Under the pieces are notes generated by a model. It was not told the origin of the DNA, made no database searches, and was given only the letters and a program-made list of their open reading frames with translations. From Candidatus Sabulitectum sp. (GTDB lineage: Bacteria; Fermentibacterota; Fermentibacteria; Fermentibacterales; JCC-6), in contig JAGLOJ010000037.1 of NCBI GenBank assembly GCA_023139045.1, positions 1 through 63,724 on the forward strand: a stretch of 63,724 nucleotides of DNA, read 5' to 3'. Below, piece after piece: positions 33,701 to 41,754 of the stretch; the first letter of the stretch is position 1; each line of letters starts with the position of its first letter. The translations under genes were made by a program, and so were the position numbers.

Positions 33701-33878
33701 GCTTGCACACAGCATGAAGGGCTCTGGAGGCGGTTATGGTTTTGATAGAATAACACAGTTGGGAGCTGCCATGGAGATCGCAGCCAAATCTCAGGAAAGT
33801 GCTGATATTCTTTCGGGGATTGATGAACTTAAGATTTACCTTGACACTGTCCGCATAGAATATGTCGATGAAGAATAA
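30780..33878 (+). CDS. Hybrid histidine kinase: PAS-PAS-HisKA-HATPase-REC-REC-Hpt
   Basis: A 1032-residue cytoplasmic hybrid kinase. Order: a weak N-terminal sensor region, PAS (about 125-240, IVESVPDAVLTIDKKGIVTAWN), PAS (about 250-370, ITESAQDAVIIADSDGSV), HisKA (MSHEIRTPLNAIIG, H399), HATPase (GTGLGLAICTKLVELMGG), a receiver near 630-750 (ILVVDDNKGNR; VILLDYMMPEMGG), a receiver near 768-890 (LLAEDSPDNRF; LILMDMQMPVMDG) and a C-terminal Hpt (RLAHSMKGSGG, H977). No transmembrane helix is seen. The full relay can pass phosphate through Hpt to separate receivers, plausibly the one upstream and those on the ATPase whose gene overlaps the end of this one. Confidence 0.92.
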   Translation: MSRSELINDSHDGSSLHELFLQILSDRGVCALIATGEEDRIIKVNQLICSALNKKASDILGDSVENVLGELIESGIEVESQLAEKNGVVCKLITYSSNKTGIKADENEMHRECSEERSLKKEVLRQNMFYREIVESVPDAVLTIDKKGIVTAWNKAAVDIFGWTIEEAIGQPLDDLVNTGTGKDEIPSGAVISGQVIRGLECTRRGKNGKEKKVSVSVAPIIVDGENQGAVGVYTDLSDRESILELLRESETKFRAITESAQDAVIIADSDGSVTFFNSSAEQMFGYNRSETLGKLLHKLIAPEAYWEMIEMGFSQFSKTGKGMMVGRVVEIEGRRKNGTVFPVELSVSSFFLNGGWQATGILRDISERKGIELELIEAREGALNATRTKSEFLANMSHEIRTPLNAIIGTTDLMMETDLTSIQKSYLRVSRNASDNLLKLIDDILDISKVEAGRIELEKIPFDLHEDVEKTCETLAPRAHEKELELNCRIHPDTPVWVVGDPSRLRQVIINLIGNAIKFTDKGEIFVEIKALGEDEISFSVTDTGIGIPEGKLEAIFMSFTQADSTHTRRYGGTGLGLAICTKLVELMGGEISVESEVGSGSSFTFFCKLPETHSLDLADKPHPPALSGKRILVVDDNKGNRTILKEFLENWGACVDLACSGIQALGMVRDTKYDVILLDYMMPEMGGYETVDNMQRDSVSTDSVIMMLTCNDSNSQIEKCRLSGIDRFVFKPVRREYLINQILSLLSGAVLPDEVDSISVQRRTSIEKMRLSVLLAEDSPDNRFLIMKYTEAFPWKITVAENGQEALDHYLQEKFDLILMDMQMPVMDGYEATRSIRAHESISMSEHIPIVALTAHALREEVKKCLDAGCDIHISKPVRKRNLVEKLDELLKIMGPREGVPVLAVDRRKITIEELEPLENAKEFTDDKDQGPIAFISEDLEPLIPGYLENRQRDVVKIKELVHNGDYAEAQRLAHSMKGSGGGYGFDRITQLGAAMEIAAKSQESADILSGIDELKIYLDTVRIEYVDEE

Positions 33879-36417
33879 AATAATACTCATTATCGATGAT
33901 GATGAGGATACCAGGCTGCTGCTTTCTCATATTCTGGGCAAAGCAGGTTACACCACTCAGACTGCCGGAGGTGCCGCCAGCGCAATGAGAGTACTGCAGA
34001 GCAGTGCTGTCAGTGTTATTCTTCTTGATCTTCTTATGCCTGGAATGAACGGGCTTGAATTCTGCGCTAAGCTTCAGTCTGACAGAGTTTTCTCCAGGAT
34101 TCCGATTATCATGATCACCAGCAGAGCTGATGATGAAACCAGACGGGATGCCCTGAATGCGGGTGTAGCTGACTTTGTGCCCAAATCGGAACTTAACAGA
34201 AAAACACTTCGAGCCAAGGTGAAGAAAGTTCTTGAAAGGGCAGAGAACTGGGGCAGACTGGACAGTCCCGCCCCCTCTGCGAGACTACAGAATTTTCAGG
34301 GGTTCATAGAGTTCCTGGAAGAAAATTCCAATTTGTCACGGGAGGATACAGTTACTTTAAGCTTGTCCCAGCCCAGAGATGTATATCAAAGAACCCTGGA
34401 TATTGGTCTTGACAGTATTGAAACAGCAAAACTTCTTTCATCGTATCTTCATCTCCCCAACTACCCGTATATCGATCCTGAATCGGTGGAGAGTGATATG
34501 CTGCCGGCTGCTTTTTCAAGGGCACACAGAGTTCTTGCTCTCAGGGAAAAGGATGAGCTCCGCTTTGTTGTCTCAAATCCCTACGAGCCTCAACTGATTG
34601 AAATGCTGGAATCTCTCGCCGGAAGAACACCACTACTTGGGATAACCTGCCCGGATTGTATTGATGCTCTTTTACGCAAGGATGAATCCTATAGTTCGGA
34701 TTCAGCCTTTGCCGACATCGGGGAAGAGGAGAACGACAAAAACGCAGTGGAAGATGACATTGCCGATTTCAGTGGTTCTATTGAAATTATGGAAAAACCA
34801 TCTGAAGATGATATAAGAAAATTTCCCATCAGGTACATCTCTGACAGTATTTTATTCTCAGCGGTTGCCGAAGGGGCCAGTGATATTCACATTGAACCTA
34901 AACCGGATAAGGTTCTTGTCAGGTTCCGCGTTGATGGCGACATGAAGGATATGTTCACGCTGAAAAGGAGGACAGGCGCTGTTCTTATCAGCCGCTTCAA
35001 GGTTCTTGGTGGAATGGATATTGCCGAAAGAAGAAAGCCCCAGGACGGTATGGCTGAAGCAAAAATCGGCGGAAAATCCTTCAAAATGCGTTTTGCTACA
35101 ACCTCCACTCCCCAGGGCGAAAGCCTTATTGTGCGAATGCTTGATCTCTATGCAAAGCCTCGTGAACTCACCGAGCTTGGTATGACAGAAGAACAATCCA
35201 GAGATCTGTATGAGGTTTCCAGTCAGACCAGTGGAGCCATTATCGTTGTAGGGCCTACAGGAAGTGGAAAAACAACAACTCTGTACAGTATGATATCGCA
35301 CCTGGACATCAGAAGCAGAAGTCTTATGACCATAGAGGATCCGGTTGAGTACAGAATTCCCTATGCAAATCAGCAGCAGGTTAACGAGAAGGCCGGTGTT
35401 ACATTTGAAGCACTGCTGAAATCAGCAGTTCGTCAGGACCCGGACATTGTTTATCTGGGTGAAATCAGAGATGCTTTCAGTGCAAAAACCTGTCTTGACC
35501 TTGCCAGCACAGGACACCTTACGATGGCAACACTGCACAGTTCAAATACCGCCACAGCTCTATTTCGACTCTCACGGCTGGGAATATCAAAAGAGGATTC
35601 AGCAGACAATCTGCTCTGTCTTCTGGCACAGAGACTTTTGAAGAGTCTCTGTCAGAAATGCAGAAGGATGAAGCCTGTTACTTCTGAAGAGAGAAAGAAA
35701 CTCCTTCCGTTTACTGATGACATTCCCGATGTGCTGCCTCACCCTGAAGGATGTCCCCAATGCAATTTTACCGGATATGCAGGCAGACAGGGTGTATATG
35801 AGCTGATGAGGTTTAATCCCGATGTTACTGAAATTATTAAAAAAGCAGAATCAGTTCCAGCAATGAGGAGAGAGCTTCAGCAGAGAACAGGGGTTTTTCT
35901 ACTCAGTGATCATGCAATAATGAAGGTAAGGATGGGGCTTCTTGCGCTTGATGATGTCTACAGGCATGTTCTGCTTGAAGAGTTGAGACTGACCGGGCGA
36001 ACGGATATCGAACTTGATACCGGAGAATCGGGAGAGGATTCTGAAAGAAAGAAGAAGATTCTTCTTGTTGATGACGATGAAGATTTCAGAAAACTTGCTT
36101 CAATCCTTCTGGAAACTGCCGGGTATGATGTTGACCAGGCCACAGATGGAGTGGAAGCCATTGTTACGCTCAGAACCAGCAACTACGACCTGATACTGTC
36201 CGACATAGAGATGCCGGGGCTGGATGGATTTACAATGCTCCAGGCACTTAAAAGCAAAAATATGGATACACCTCTGATCTTTCTAACAGGTAATGACAGC
36301 ATGGACAAGGAAGAAAGAGGATATGAACTCGGTGCACTGGATTACATAAGAAAGCCAATCAGAAGAAAAATGTTCCTGACTCGGGTAAAAAGGGCATTTG
36401 CACCGCAGAAAACATAA
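33862..36417 (+). CDS. PilB/GspE-type ATPase flanked by two receiver domains
   Basis: An 851-residue fusion. A receiver (about 8-120; IILIIDDDEDTRLL; ILLDLLMPGMNG) is followed by a T2SSE N-terminal-like domain (about 150-270), a complete secretion/pilus ATPase core with DIHIEPKPDKVLVRFRVDG, Walker A GPTGSGKTTT (from residue 464), Asp box IEDPVEY, Walker B IVYLGEIRD, His box TGHLTMATLHSSN and a zinc motif CQKC ... CPQC, then a second receiver (about 732-850; ILLVDDDEDF; LILSDIEMPGLDG). It would power type IV pilus extension or type II secretion. The gene overlaps the hybrid kinase by 17 bases, so the kinase may phosphorylate the ATPase directly. No other pilus genes are nearby. Confidence 0.9.
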   Translation: MSMKNKIILIIDDDEDTRLLLSHILGKAGYTTQTAGGAASAMRVLQSSAVSVILLDLLMPGMNGLEFCAKLQSDRVFSRIPIIMITSRADDETRRDALNAGVADFVPKSELNRKTLRAKVKKVLERAENWGRLDSPAPSARLQNFQGFIEFLEENSNLSREDTVTLSLSQPRDVYQRTLDIGLDSIETAKLLSSYLHLPNYPYIDPESVESDMLPAAFSRAHRVLALREKDELRFVVSNPYEPQLIEMLESLAGRTPLLGITCPDCIDALLRKDESYSSDSAFADIGEEENDKNAVEDDIADFSGSIEIMEKPSEDDIRKFPIRYISDSILFSAVAEGASDIHIEPKPDKVLVRFRVDGDMKDMFTLKRRTGAVLISRFKVLGGMDIAERRKPQDGMAEAKIGGKSFKMRFATTSTPQGESLIVRMLDLYAKPRELTELGMTEEQSRDLYEVSSQTSGAIIVVGPTGSGKTTTLYSMISHLDIRSRSLMTIEDPVEYRIPYANQQQVNEKAGVTFEALLKSAVRQDPDIVYLGEIRDAFSAKTCLDLASTGHLTMATLHSSNTATALFRLSRLGISKEDSADNLLCLLAQRLLKSLCQKCRRMKPVTSEERKKLLPFTDDIPDVLPHPEGCPQCNFTGYAGRQGVYELMRFNPDVTEIIKKAESVPAMRRELQQRTGVFLLSDHAIMKVRMGLLALDDVYRHVLLEELRLTGRTDIELDTGESGEDSERKKKILLVDDDEDFRKLASILLETAGYDVDQATDGVEAIVTLRTSNYDLILSDIEMPGLDGFTMLQALKSKNMDTPLIFLTGNDSMDKEERGYELGALDYIRKPIRRKMFLTRVKRAFAPQKT

Positions 36418-36607
36418 ACTGATGCAGCATGATGAAAATGCTGATGGGTAATTCAGTAACCGAGCAAGAGTGTGAGAGTACGAGAGTGGTTATTGTACAA
36501 AGATCTGCATTGTATTTTCCCGGGCAGGGTAACGGGAACACATCTGATCTCTAGTTGTTATGTTAGTTGTATCGTCGATTTCAATACTTTATCTGGAGGT
36601 AGCACAA

Positions 36608-38833
36608 ATGGTAATGGTTCTGTTTCTTTCAATATTAGGGTCCTGGGTTTCTCTCGGAGGAGGCTATTCTACCGCTCCCGAGGTAACAGTGGTCGAGGCG
36701 GACGGAGACCATGCAGTTATTCAACTGGATCTCTCAGGTTACAACCTGGAGCAATTTTCCTCGTATTCCCGCCTGAATGTTGCTGAACACGGCTGGAACA
36801 TGGATACCCCCGTAGGCAATCCTGAGCTTCCTATGATATCTGTTGTTGTAGGTATTCCAGCAGGAGCTACCCCTTCCGTTTCCCTTGTGAATGCAGACTG
36901 GGTTTCTGCGGGAACCGGTACTCCATATCCTGTTCAGCCTCTTCGCACCGACAATGACATAGAACCATTCTTTTTTGTAGATATTTCCACTGATCTTCAT
37001 GGTGTGTATCCGTTGAACACTGTCAACCTTTTTCAGCAGGGTAACTGGGCTGGAGTGAACACAGTTGTTCTCCAGATGAACCCCTTTACCTGGAATGCTT
37101 CCACCTGTGAATTCAAGGTTGCATCCTCTATGACTGCCAGGATAGATTTTCACGGAGACAGAGGTTATCAGGTCTCTGTGAGGCCAGAGGTAGCCAATAT
37201 GCATCGCTCAAGAATTGTAAACTATGATGCTCTTAATGTTGTAGTTGATTCCTCTCCAGTATCTATGGACGATAATGTTTACATCTGCGTGGTTCCACCG
37301 GAGAATCTGGAATCGATCACTCCACTTCTGGCAATGGTAAATTCCCTCGGGCACCATGTGCACGTTATAGAGGTGGAATCCGGTACTAACAGCTATTCTA
37401 TAAAAGGTCTCATCAGCGATGCATATCAGGAAGGTATAACCAGATTCGCCTTGATTCCAGCAACTCATGCGCAGCTTGAGTCGAAGGACTATGGTGCTTT
37501 TGTAGGAGATTATTACTACGAGTTAATGAGTTCCGACAACTATCCGGATTTAGCTGTGGGCAGATTTTCCGGTAACTTCAACCAGCTTGAAAATCAGACA
37601 GTAAAGACCATGTCCTACATCACATACCAGGGTGTGGAAGGTCAGCCTTCACTTCCGGCAAGTGTCATTCTTGCCGCCCATCAAGAGCAATACCCGGGCA
37701 AGTACACAGCAAACAGCGAATCTGTCAGAACCTGGGATTATGCTCTGGCTGATATCGTTTTTGAGACTGTTTACCCACCTGAAGGCGGAACTCCTGGTGA
37801 TGTTTCAACAGCCATTAATAACGGTGTTGGAATTGTTAACTACAGAGGGCACGGGTCAAACACTACCTGGCAATGGCAGGGCAACTGGAGTGCAGGCAAT
37901 GTCTATGCTCTTACGAACACCTATTTTCCACTTGTGTTTAATGTGTGCTGCAACAATGGCAACCACAAGATGACTTACAACTGCCTGAGCGAAACCTGGC
38001 TGGATGCTCCCGGAGGAGTAGGAGCCAGCGGTAACCTCGGTGCAAGTGCCCCGTCATTAACCATAGTGAACAACAGAATGCAGAGGGTGCTTTTCTGGGA
38101 AATCTTTGACGAGGGGAATACCTGTGCCGGTGAGATGTTTACCGCAACTCAGACTGACATCATCCAGACACATGGTGGAGGAGGAGTCAGTAACTCAAGA
38201 ATGTACCATTGGTTTGGCGACCCATCCATGGATATTCCCAACAGTGATCTAAGCGGTGCCCCTTTCGCTTTGGATTTTGATGTGCCGACAACTCTGAATA
38301 CCGGTTCCAATACTCTTCACATCACCATAACATCCGGCGGCTCTCCCGTGGAAGGAGTTGTTGTTACAATTACAGATGGTGTCGGCAATCATTCATCCTA
38401 TACAGAATCTTTCTACGAGCAGCAGATTACAAACGGCTCAGGTGAAGTCTGGCTGAATTTCACTGCACTCGAGGGTAAGGATCTTTATTACGGAGCAAGA
38501 TTGCACAATTACGCCTCCGTTACGGGAACCATTGATATGATCTCTGAAGGTATTGAATCCGGCGAGTCATTTACAGCAGAGCTCTTCCCTGTAACACCCA
38601 GCCCCGTTAGTGGAACGGCAAACATCTCCTTTACAACCCCGGTAAGCGCTCATGTGAATATCAGCGTTCTGGACATTGCAGGCAGAGTAGTCAGCACAGT
38701 TCAGGATGGTCAGTTACAGGCGGGTGCCGGATTAAAAACACTTGATGCTTCAGAACTGGTTCCTGGCGTTTACTTTGTAATCATGCAGACAGCGGATACC
38801 ACAATCACCAGAAAAATGGCTGTTGTCCGCTAA
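36608..38833 (+). CDS. Gingipain-type C25 cysteine peptidase with a sorting domain
   Basis: A 741-residue secreted protease. The ATG at 36608 lies eight bases after GGAGG and starts a signal peptide (MVMVLFLSILGSWVSLGGG). A C25 propeptide (NPELPMISVVVGIPAGATP) is followed by the catalytic domain, with probable catalytic His in NYRGHGSN (H415) and Cys in VFNVCCNNG (C447 or C448). An Ig-like domain follows (ITSGGSPVEGVVVTITDG) and then a type A sorting domain (HVNISVLDIAGRVV; LVPGVYFVIMQTADT; RKMAVVR). It is the intact counterpart of the broken gene at 430-1490. A type IX secretion system is implied but no component is in the window. Confidence 0.88.
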   Translation: MVMVLFLSILGSWVSLGGGYSTAPEVTVVEADGDHAVIQLDLSGYNLEQFSSYSRLNVAEHGWNMDTPVGNPELPMISVVVGIPAGATPSVSLVNADWVSAGTGTPYPVQPLRTDNDIEPFFFVDISTDLHGVYPLNTVNLFQQGNWAGVNTVVLQMNPFTWNASTCEFKVASSMTARIDFHGDRGYQVSVRPEVANMHRSRIVNYDALNVVVDSSPVSMDDNVYICVVPPENLESITPLLAMVNSLGHHVHVIEVESGTNSYSIKGLISDAYQEGITRFALIPATHAQLESKDYGAFVGDYYYELMSSDNYPDLAVGRFSGNFNQLENQTVKTMSYITYQGVEGQPSLPASVILAAHQEQYPGKYTANSESVRTWDYALADIVFETVYPPEGGTPGDVSTAINNGVGIVNYRGHGSNTTWQWQGNWSAGNVYALTNTYFPLVFNVCCNNGNHKMTYNCLSETWLDAPGGVGASGNLGASAPSLTIVNNRMQRVLFWEIFDEGNTCAGEMFTATQTDIIQTHGGGGVSNSRMYHWFGDPSMDIPNSDLSGAPFALDFDVPTTLNTGSNTLHITITSGGSPVEGVVVTITDGVGNHSSYTESFYEQQITNGSGEVWLNFTALEGKDLYYGARLHNYASVTGTIDMISEGIESGESFTAELFPVTPSPVSGTANISFTTPVSAHVNISVLDIAGRVVSTVQDGQLQAGAGLKTLDASELVPGVYFVIMQTADTTITRKMAVVR

Positions 38834-39749
38834 AACAGAATTTATTCTGCTTCTCTCTCTGCTTCCACTCACACTCACTGCGTGTGTGCTGGGAGCAGAG
38901 GATGCATTCTCTTTTCCCGTATACAAGGAGGCAGTAACCCCTTTTCATTCCTCTGTTGATGTGCCACCTGTGTTCTCCGGCAAGGGGAACTACGGGCTTG
39001 TGGCTTTGGGGGATACTTTGTATCACATGGAACTTCGCCACGGCAGAATACATGGAAAAACAGCAGTAAACGGGATAATTACAGCTCTTGCTTCCGGCCC
39101 CGACTCGAAGGCTTTTGTGGTCTGTGCCAACCAGCTTGTCTGTATTGATGGTTTCAGTGTTACAGCTTCCTGTGAGTTAACGGGGGCGGGGGTTGCTGTA
39201 ACTGTATGCGGCAATGATCCTGTTGTTCTCCTGGAAGACGGTTCACTCGTGCTTTACAGCGGAACAGACCTCACTCTTCTTGGAAACTACACTCCTGAAA
39301 ATACCGGAGTGACGTGCATTCAGGGATTCCCCGGAATAGTTACCACAGGATACTCGGATGGAAGAATGATCTCTCTTTCTATCCCGTCGTTCTCAGAAAT
39401 AGCTGCAGAGAAGATGAATGGTTCTCTTATTTTCATGGCTGGGGCCGGACAGGGCAATCTGATTTTCTCCACTGATGCATGGAACGAAGTGGCCGTTTGC
39501 TCTCCTTCCGATCTGGTGATTCAGATCATGTTCACTTTTCCGGAAACACCAGTATCAGCAGCATCAGACAGTGAAGTGACCTGTATTTACGCAGTATGCC
39601 CGTCTATGGGGATTCAGGTGTGTCTGGCAAACGGTGAAATTGCCTGGAGAACGAAAGAGTTCGGAAACGACCCGTTTGTTGTTCTCTCGACCGATTGTGA
39701 GACAGCTCTTGTAACCGTCGGGAATACTGTAACGCTACTGCTGAAGTGA
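38823..39749 (+). CDS. Beta-propeller-like lipoprotein
   Basis: A 308-residue exported protein. The N terminus ends in a likely lipobox (TLTAC). The rest is short repeated beta-strand units (LVALGDTLYHMELRHGRI; AFVVCANQLVCIDG; VVLLEDGSLVLYSG; CIYAVCPSMGIQVCLANGEIAW), consistent with a WD/PQQ-like propeller of uncertain type. The start is a TTG that overlaps the end of the peptidase gene by 11 bases, which suggests coupled expression. The 3' end overlaps the convergent PDZ protein by 15 bases. Its function is unknown. Confidence 0.6.
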   Translation: MSAKTEFILLLSLLPLTLTACVLGAEDAFSFPVYKEAVTPFHSSVDVPPVFSGKGNYGLVALGDTLYHMELRHGRIHGKTAVNGIITALASGPDSKAFVVCANQLVCIDGFSVTASCELTGAGVAVTVCGNDPVVLLEDGSLVLYSGTDLTLLGNYTPENTGVTCIQGFPGIVTTGYSDGRMISLSIPSFSEIAAEKMNGSLIFMAGAGQGNLIFSTDAWNEVAVCSPSDLVIQIMFTFPETPVSAASDSEVTCIYAVCPSMGIQVCLANGEIAWRTKEFGNDPFVVLSTDCETALVTVGNTVTLLLK

Positions 39750-40595
39750 TGGAATTACAATTTCAGTGATTTCTGAATTTCTCTGTACCAGCAGATTCAG
39801 CTCGTTTCGGGAGTTCTGTATCATCACTTTGAGTGCTTCAGGATGGTAAACTCTCTCTCCGTCTATCTCTGTAATGATGTCTCCTTCTTCCAATCCGCAA
39901 TTGTCTGCAGGCGAATTCACCTCAACATCAAGTAGAAGAATTCCCTGAACAGCAGAGAGACCCGAGGTTGCCGGCATAGCAGTTATTCCAAAAAGCGGGG
40001 TGTGCATGCCTGCATCGGAAAGAAGAGTTTCAACCCAGAAATACCAAAGATTGCAGGGAATCAGGGCTATGAGCTCACCTCTGCCGTCTCCAGGGTCAAA
40101 TGAGCCGGTAACTATTCCTGAAAGTCTGTCATATGCATCAAACACAGGAGCACCCATCAGTTCGGATTCAGGATGGGAGGCAAGAAGAAGAGCCCCGTCG
40201 GAAAGCTGTTCCATGGGAAATGTCCGGATTACTGAGAGCCCTGTGGGATGATCCGCAACAATCATCAGTGCAGCTCCATTGGCAGGAGATGTATTTCTCG
40301 GTTGTTCAAAGGAGGCGAAAACATCATCGTGGAAGATCAGCATTGAAAGCCCCATGTCCCTGAAGTTCACCACAGAATCGGGATAGAGTCTGGAACCGTT
40401 TTCATTTATAAAAATATCAGCACCTTCAGAGAAGGCAAAAAGAGTAACAGCATGCCCCGGAGATACTGCAACACCGCTGCATATTTCCACAAACCTGTTT
40501 CCTTCAGCAAGTCTTCCAACAGAGACTGCCGGTGAATTCATAATAGACGGCAAGAGCCCGGATGAAAGAAGCATGGTTATGATGACGCTGAACAT
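39735..40595 (-). CDS. Exported HtrA-like pseudo-protease with a PDZ domain
   Basis: A 286-residue exported protein with a signal peptide (MFSVIITMLLSSGLLPSIMNS), a trypsin-fold region and a C-terminal PDZ domain (QGILLLDVEVNSPADNCGLEEGDIITEIDGERV). The fold is HtrA-like, but the catalytic positions look lost: VTLFAF stands where VTNNHV would carry His, and ELMGAPVFD where GNSGGPL would carry Ser. It lies nine bases after the anti-sigma gene in the same operon. By analogy with DegS and RseB it may be a periplasmic sensor for the sigma/anti-sigma pair; this is an inference. Confidence 0.65.
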   Translation of the reverse strand: MFSVIITMLLSSGLLPSIMNSPAVSVGRLAEGNRFVEICSGVAVSPGHAVTLFAFSEGADIFINENGSRLYPDSVVNFRDMGLSMLIFHDDVFASFEQPRNTSPANGAALMIVADHPTGLSVIRTFPMEQLSDGALLLASHPESELMGAPVFDAYDRLSGIVTGSFDPGDGRGELIALIPCNLWYFWVETLLSDAGMHTPLFGITAMPATSGLSAVQGILLLDVEVNSPADNCGLEEGDIITEIDGERVYHPEALKVMIQNSRNELNLLVQRNSEITEIVIPSLQQ

Positions 40596-40604
40596 GACAG
40601 TCCC

Positions 40605-41063
40605 TTAAAACGTTGAAACAGAAGAGGGTCTGGAGTACGCCACAACGGGTGCAGGAGCATATTGTGTGACAGTTTCCTCAAGAGTGGCGGTTTCAATGGT
40701 GTTGTTTCCATAGTCAGATGGATTTTCACCGGTGAAGTTCTGTAGAATTAAAACCAGTGCAGCGGCAAAGGGAATAGCTGCCGCGATACGCCAGGCCGGC
40801 AGCTTGAAACGATTGCTGTCTGCCATGGGAGACTTATCATAATCTCCGGAAGCCAGTCTCTGGAGAACCATATCCATCAGATCGGCAGGCGGATCCGGTT
40901 CTTCAAGATTTTTCATATTCTCGCCTATTGATCTGTTAAGCAGCATGGTTTTCCGGCATGAAGGACATCCGTTAATATGAAACCGCAACATTTGTTCCTC
41001 TTCAGGGGTGGCTTCACCGTCAAGAAGTGAGTCCATCAAAAAAAGTGCTTCATTACATTTCAT
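40605..41063 (-). CDS. Zinc-finger anti-sigma factor (membrane-anchored)
   Basis: A 152-residue anti-sigma factor. The N-terminal zinc-binding motif is FHINGCPSCRKT (His-x3-Cys-x2-Cys), preceded by the helix MDSLLDGEATPEEEQ typical of ZAS domains. One transmembrane helix follows (IAAAIPFAAALVLILQNF, about residues 90-110), then a short periplasmic tail. The ATG at 41063 overlaps the sigma-factor stop (ATGA), the usual coupling of sigma and anti-sigma. It would hold the ECF sigma inactive until an envelope signal arrives. Confidence 0.85.
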   Translation of the reverse strand: MKCNEALFLMDSLLDGEATPEEEQMLRFHINGCPSCRKTMLLNRSIGENMKNLEEPDPPADLMDMVLQRLASGDYDKSPMADSNRFKLPAWRIAAAIPFAAALVLILQNFTGENPSDYGNNTIETATLEETVTQYAPAPVVAYSRPSSVSTF

Positions 41064-41653
41064 TTCCACATCTCCCATACATCTTCAAGGGAGTTGCGAA
41101 GGCTGGAACGGGCTCTGTTAATTCGAGATTTAACAGTTCCGATCTTTATTCCAAGCACTTCGGAAATTTCCTCGTAAGACAGTCCCTGCTTTTCCCGAAG
41201 CATAAAAGGTTCACGGTAGTGTTCCGGCAGTTCGTTGACTGCTTCCTCGATACTGGCTCCCAGCTCTCTTCTGCCTTCGCGGTAATGGGGTGTCATCTTG
41301 TGCGAGCCGCTGAGAACCACCTTTTCAAGAGAGACCATCGACCAGCGCGAACGTCGTCTCCACTCCTTCTTGGCCAGATTGCTGGCAATGGTGTATACCC
41401 AGGTTATCAGTGGGCGCTCAGGGTCGTAATTATGTCTGTACCGGTAGACCCGGCAGAAAGTCATCTGGAGTTGTTCTTCGGCATCTTCCTCGTTACCCAG
41501 CATGCGAATAAGATGTGAGAAAAGAGGTCGCTTGAATCTTTTAACCACGTGGGTGAAAGCATCTTCGTCTCCGCCACAGAGATCAATCATCAACTGGGAG
41601 TCTGACCGTGGATCCTTTTCATCTTTTTTCTTCAAGACATTTGTCCTTAACAT
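41060..41653 (-). CDS. ECF (RpoE-like) RNA polymerase sigma factor
   Basis: A 197-residue extracytoplasmic-function sigma factor. Region 2 contains FTHVVKRFKRPLFSHLIRMLGNEEDAEEQLQMTF and the -10 recognition helix RPLITWVYTIASNLAKKEWRRR. Region 4 has LPEHYREPFMLREKQGLSYEEI and the -35 helix IGTVKSRINRARSSLR. GGAGG precedes the ATG. It is the first gene of an operon with its anti-sigma factor and an exported PDZ protein, so it probably answers envelope stress. Confidence 0.92.
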   Translation of the reverse strand: MLRTNVLKKKDEKDPRSDSQLMIDLCGGDEDAFTHVVKRFKRPLFSHLIRMLGNEEDAEEQLQMTFCRVYRYRHNYDPERPLITWVYTIASNLAKKEWRRRSRWSMVSLEKVVLSGSHKMTPHYREGRRELGASIEEAVNELPEHYREPFMLREKQGLSYEEISEVLGIKIGTVKSRINRARSSLRNSLEDVWEMWK

Positions 41654-41685
41654 GCTTCCTCCATGATTTCAGTAAATCTAATCAT

Positions 41686-41713
41686 ATTTACTCACTGATG
41701 CATGATTTGTTCC
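41686..41713 (-). promoter_or_regulatory. Possible ECF-type autoregulatory promoter
   Basis: On the minus strand, GGAACA (41713-41708) and GTAAAT (41691-41686) are 16 bases apart. This resembles the ECF pattern GGAAC-N16/17-GT, 33 bases upstream of the sigma start. The AGTAAAT/ATTTACT inverted repeat (41671-41692) overlaps it. The -10 match is short, so this is tentative. Confidence 0.4.
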
Positions 41714-41754
41714 AAGGTTGACCAGATGGCATCTCATTCAGCAGAATAGGCACT

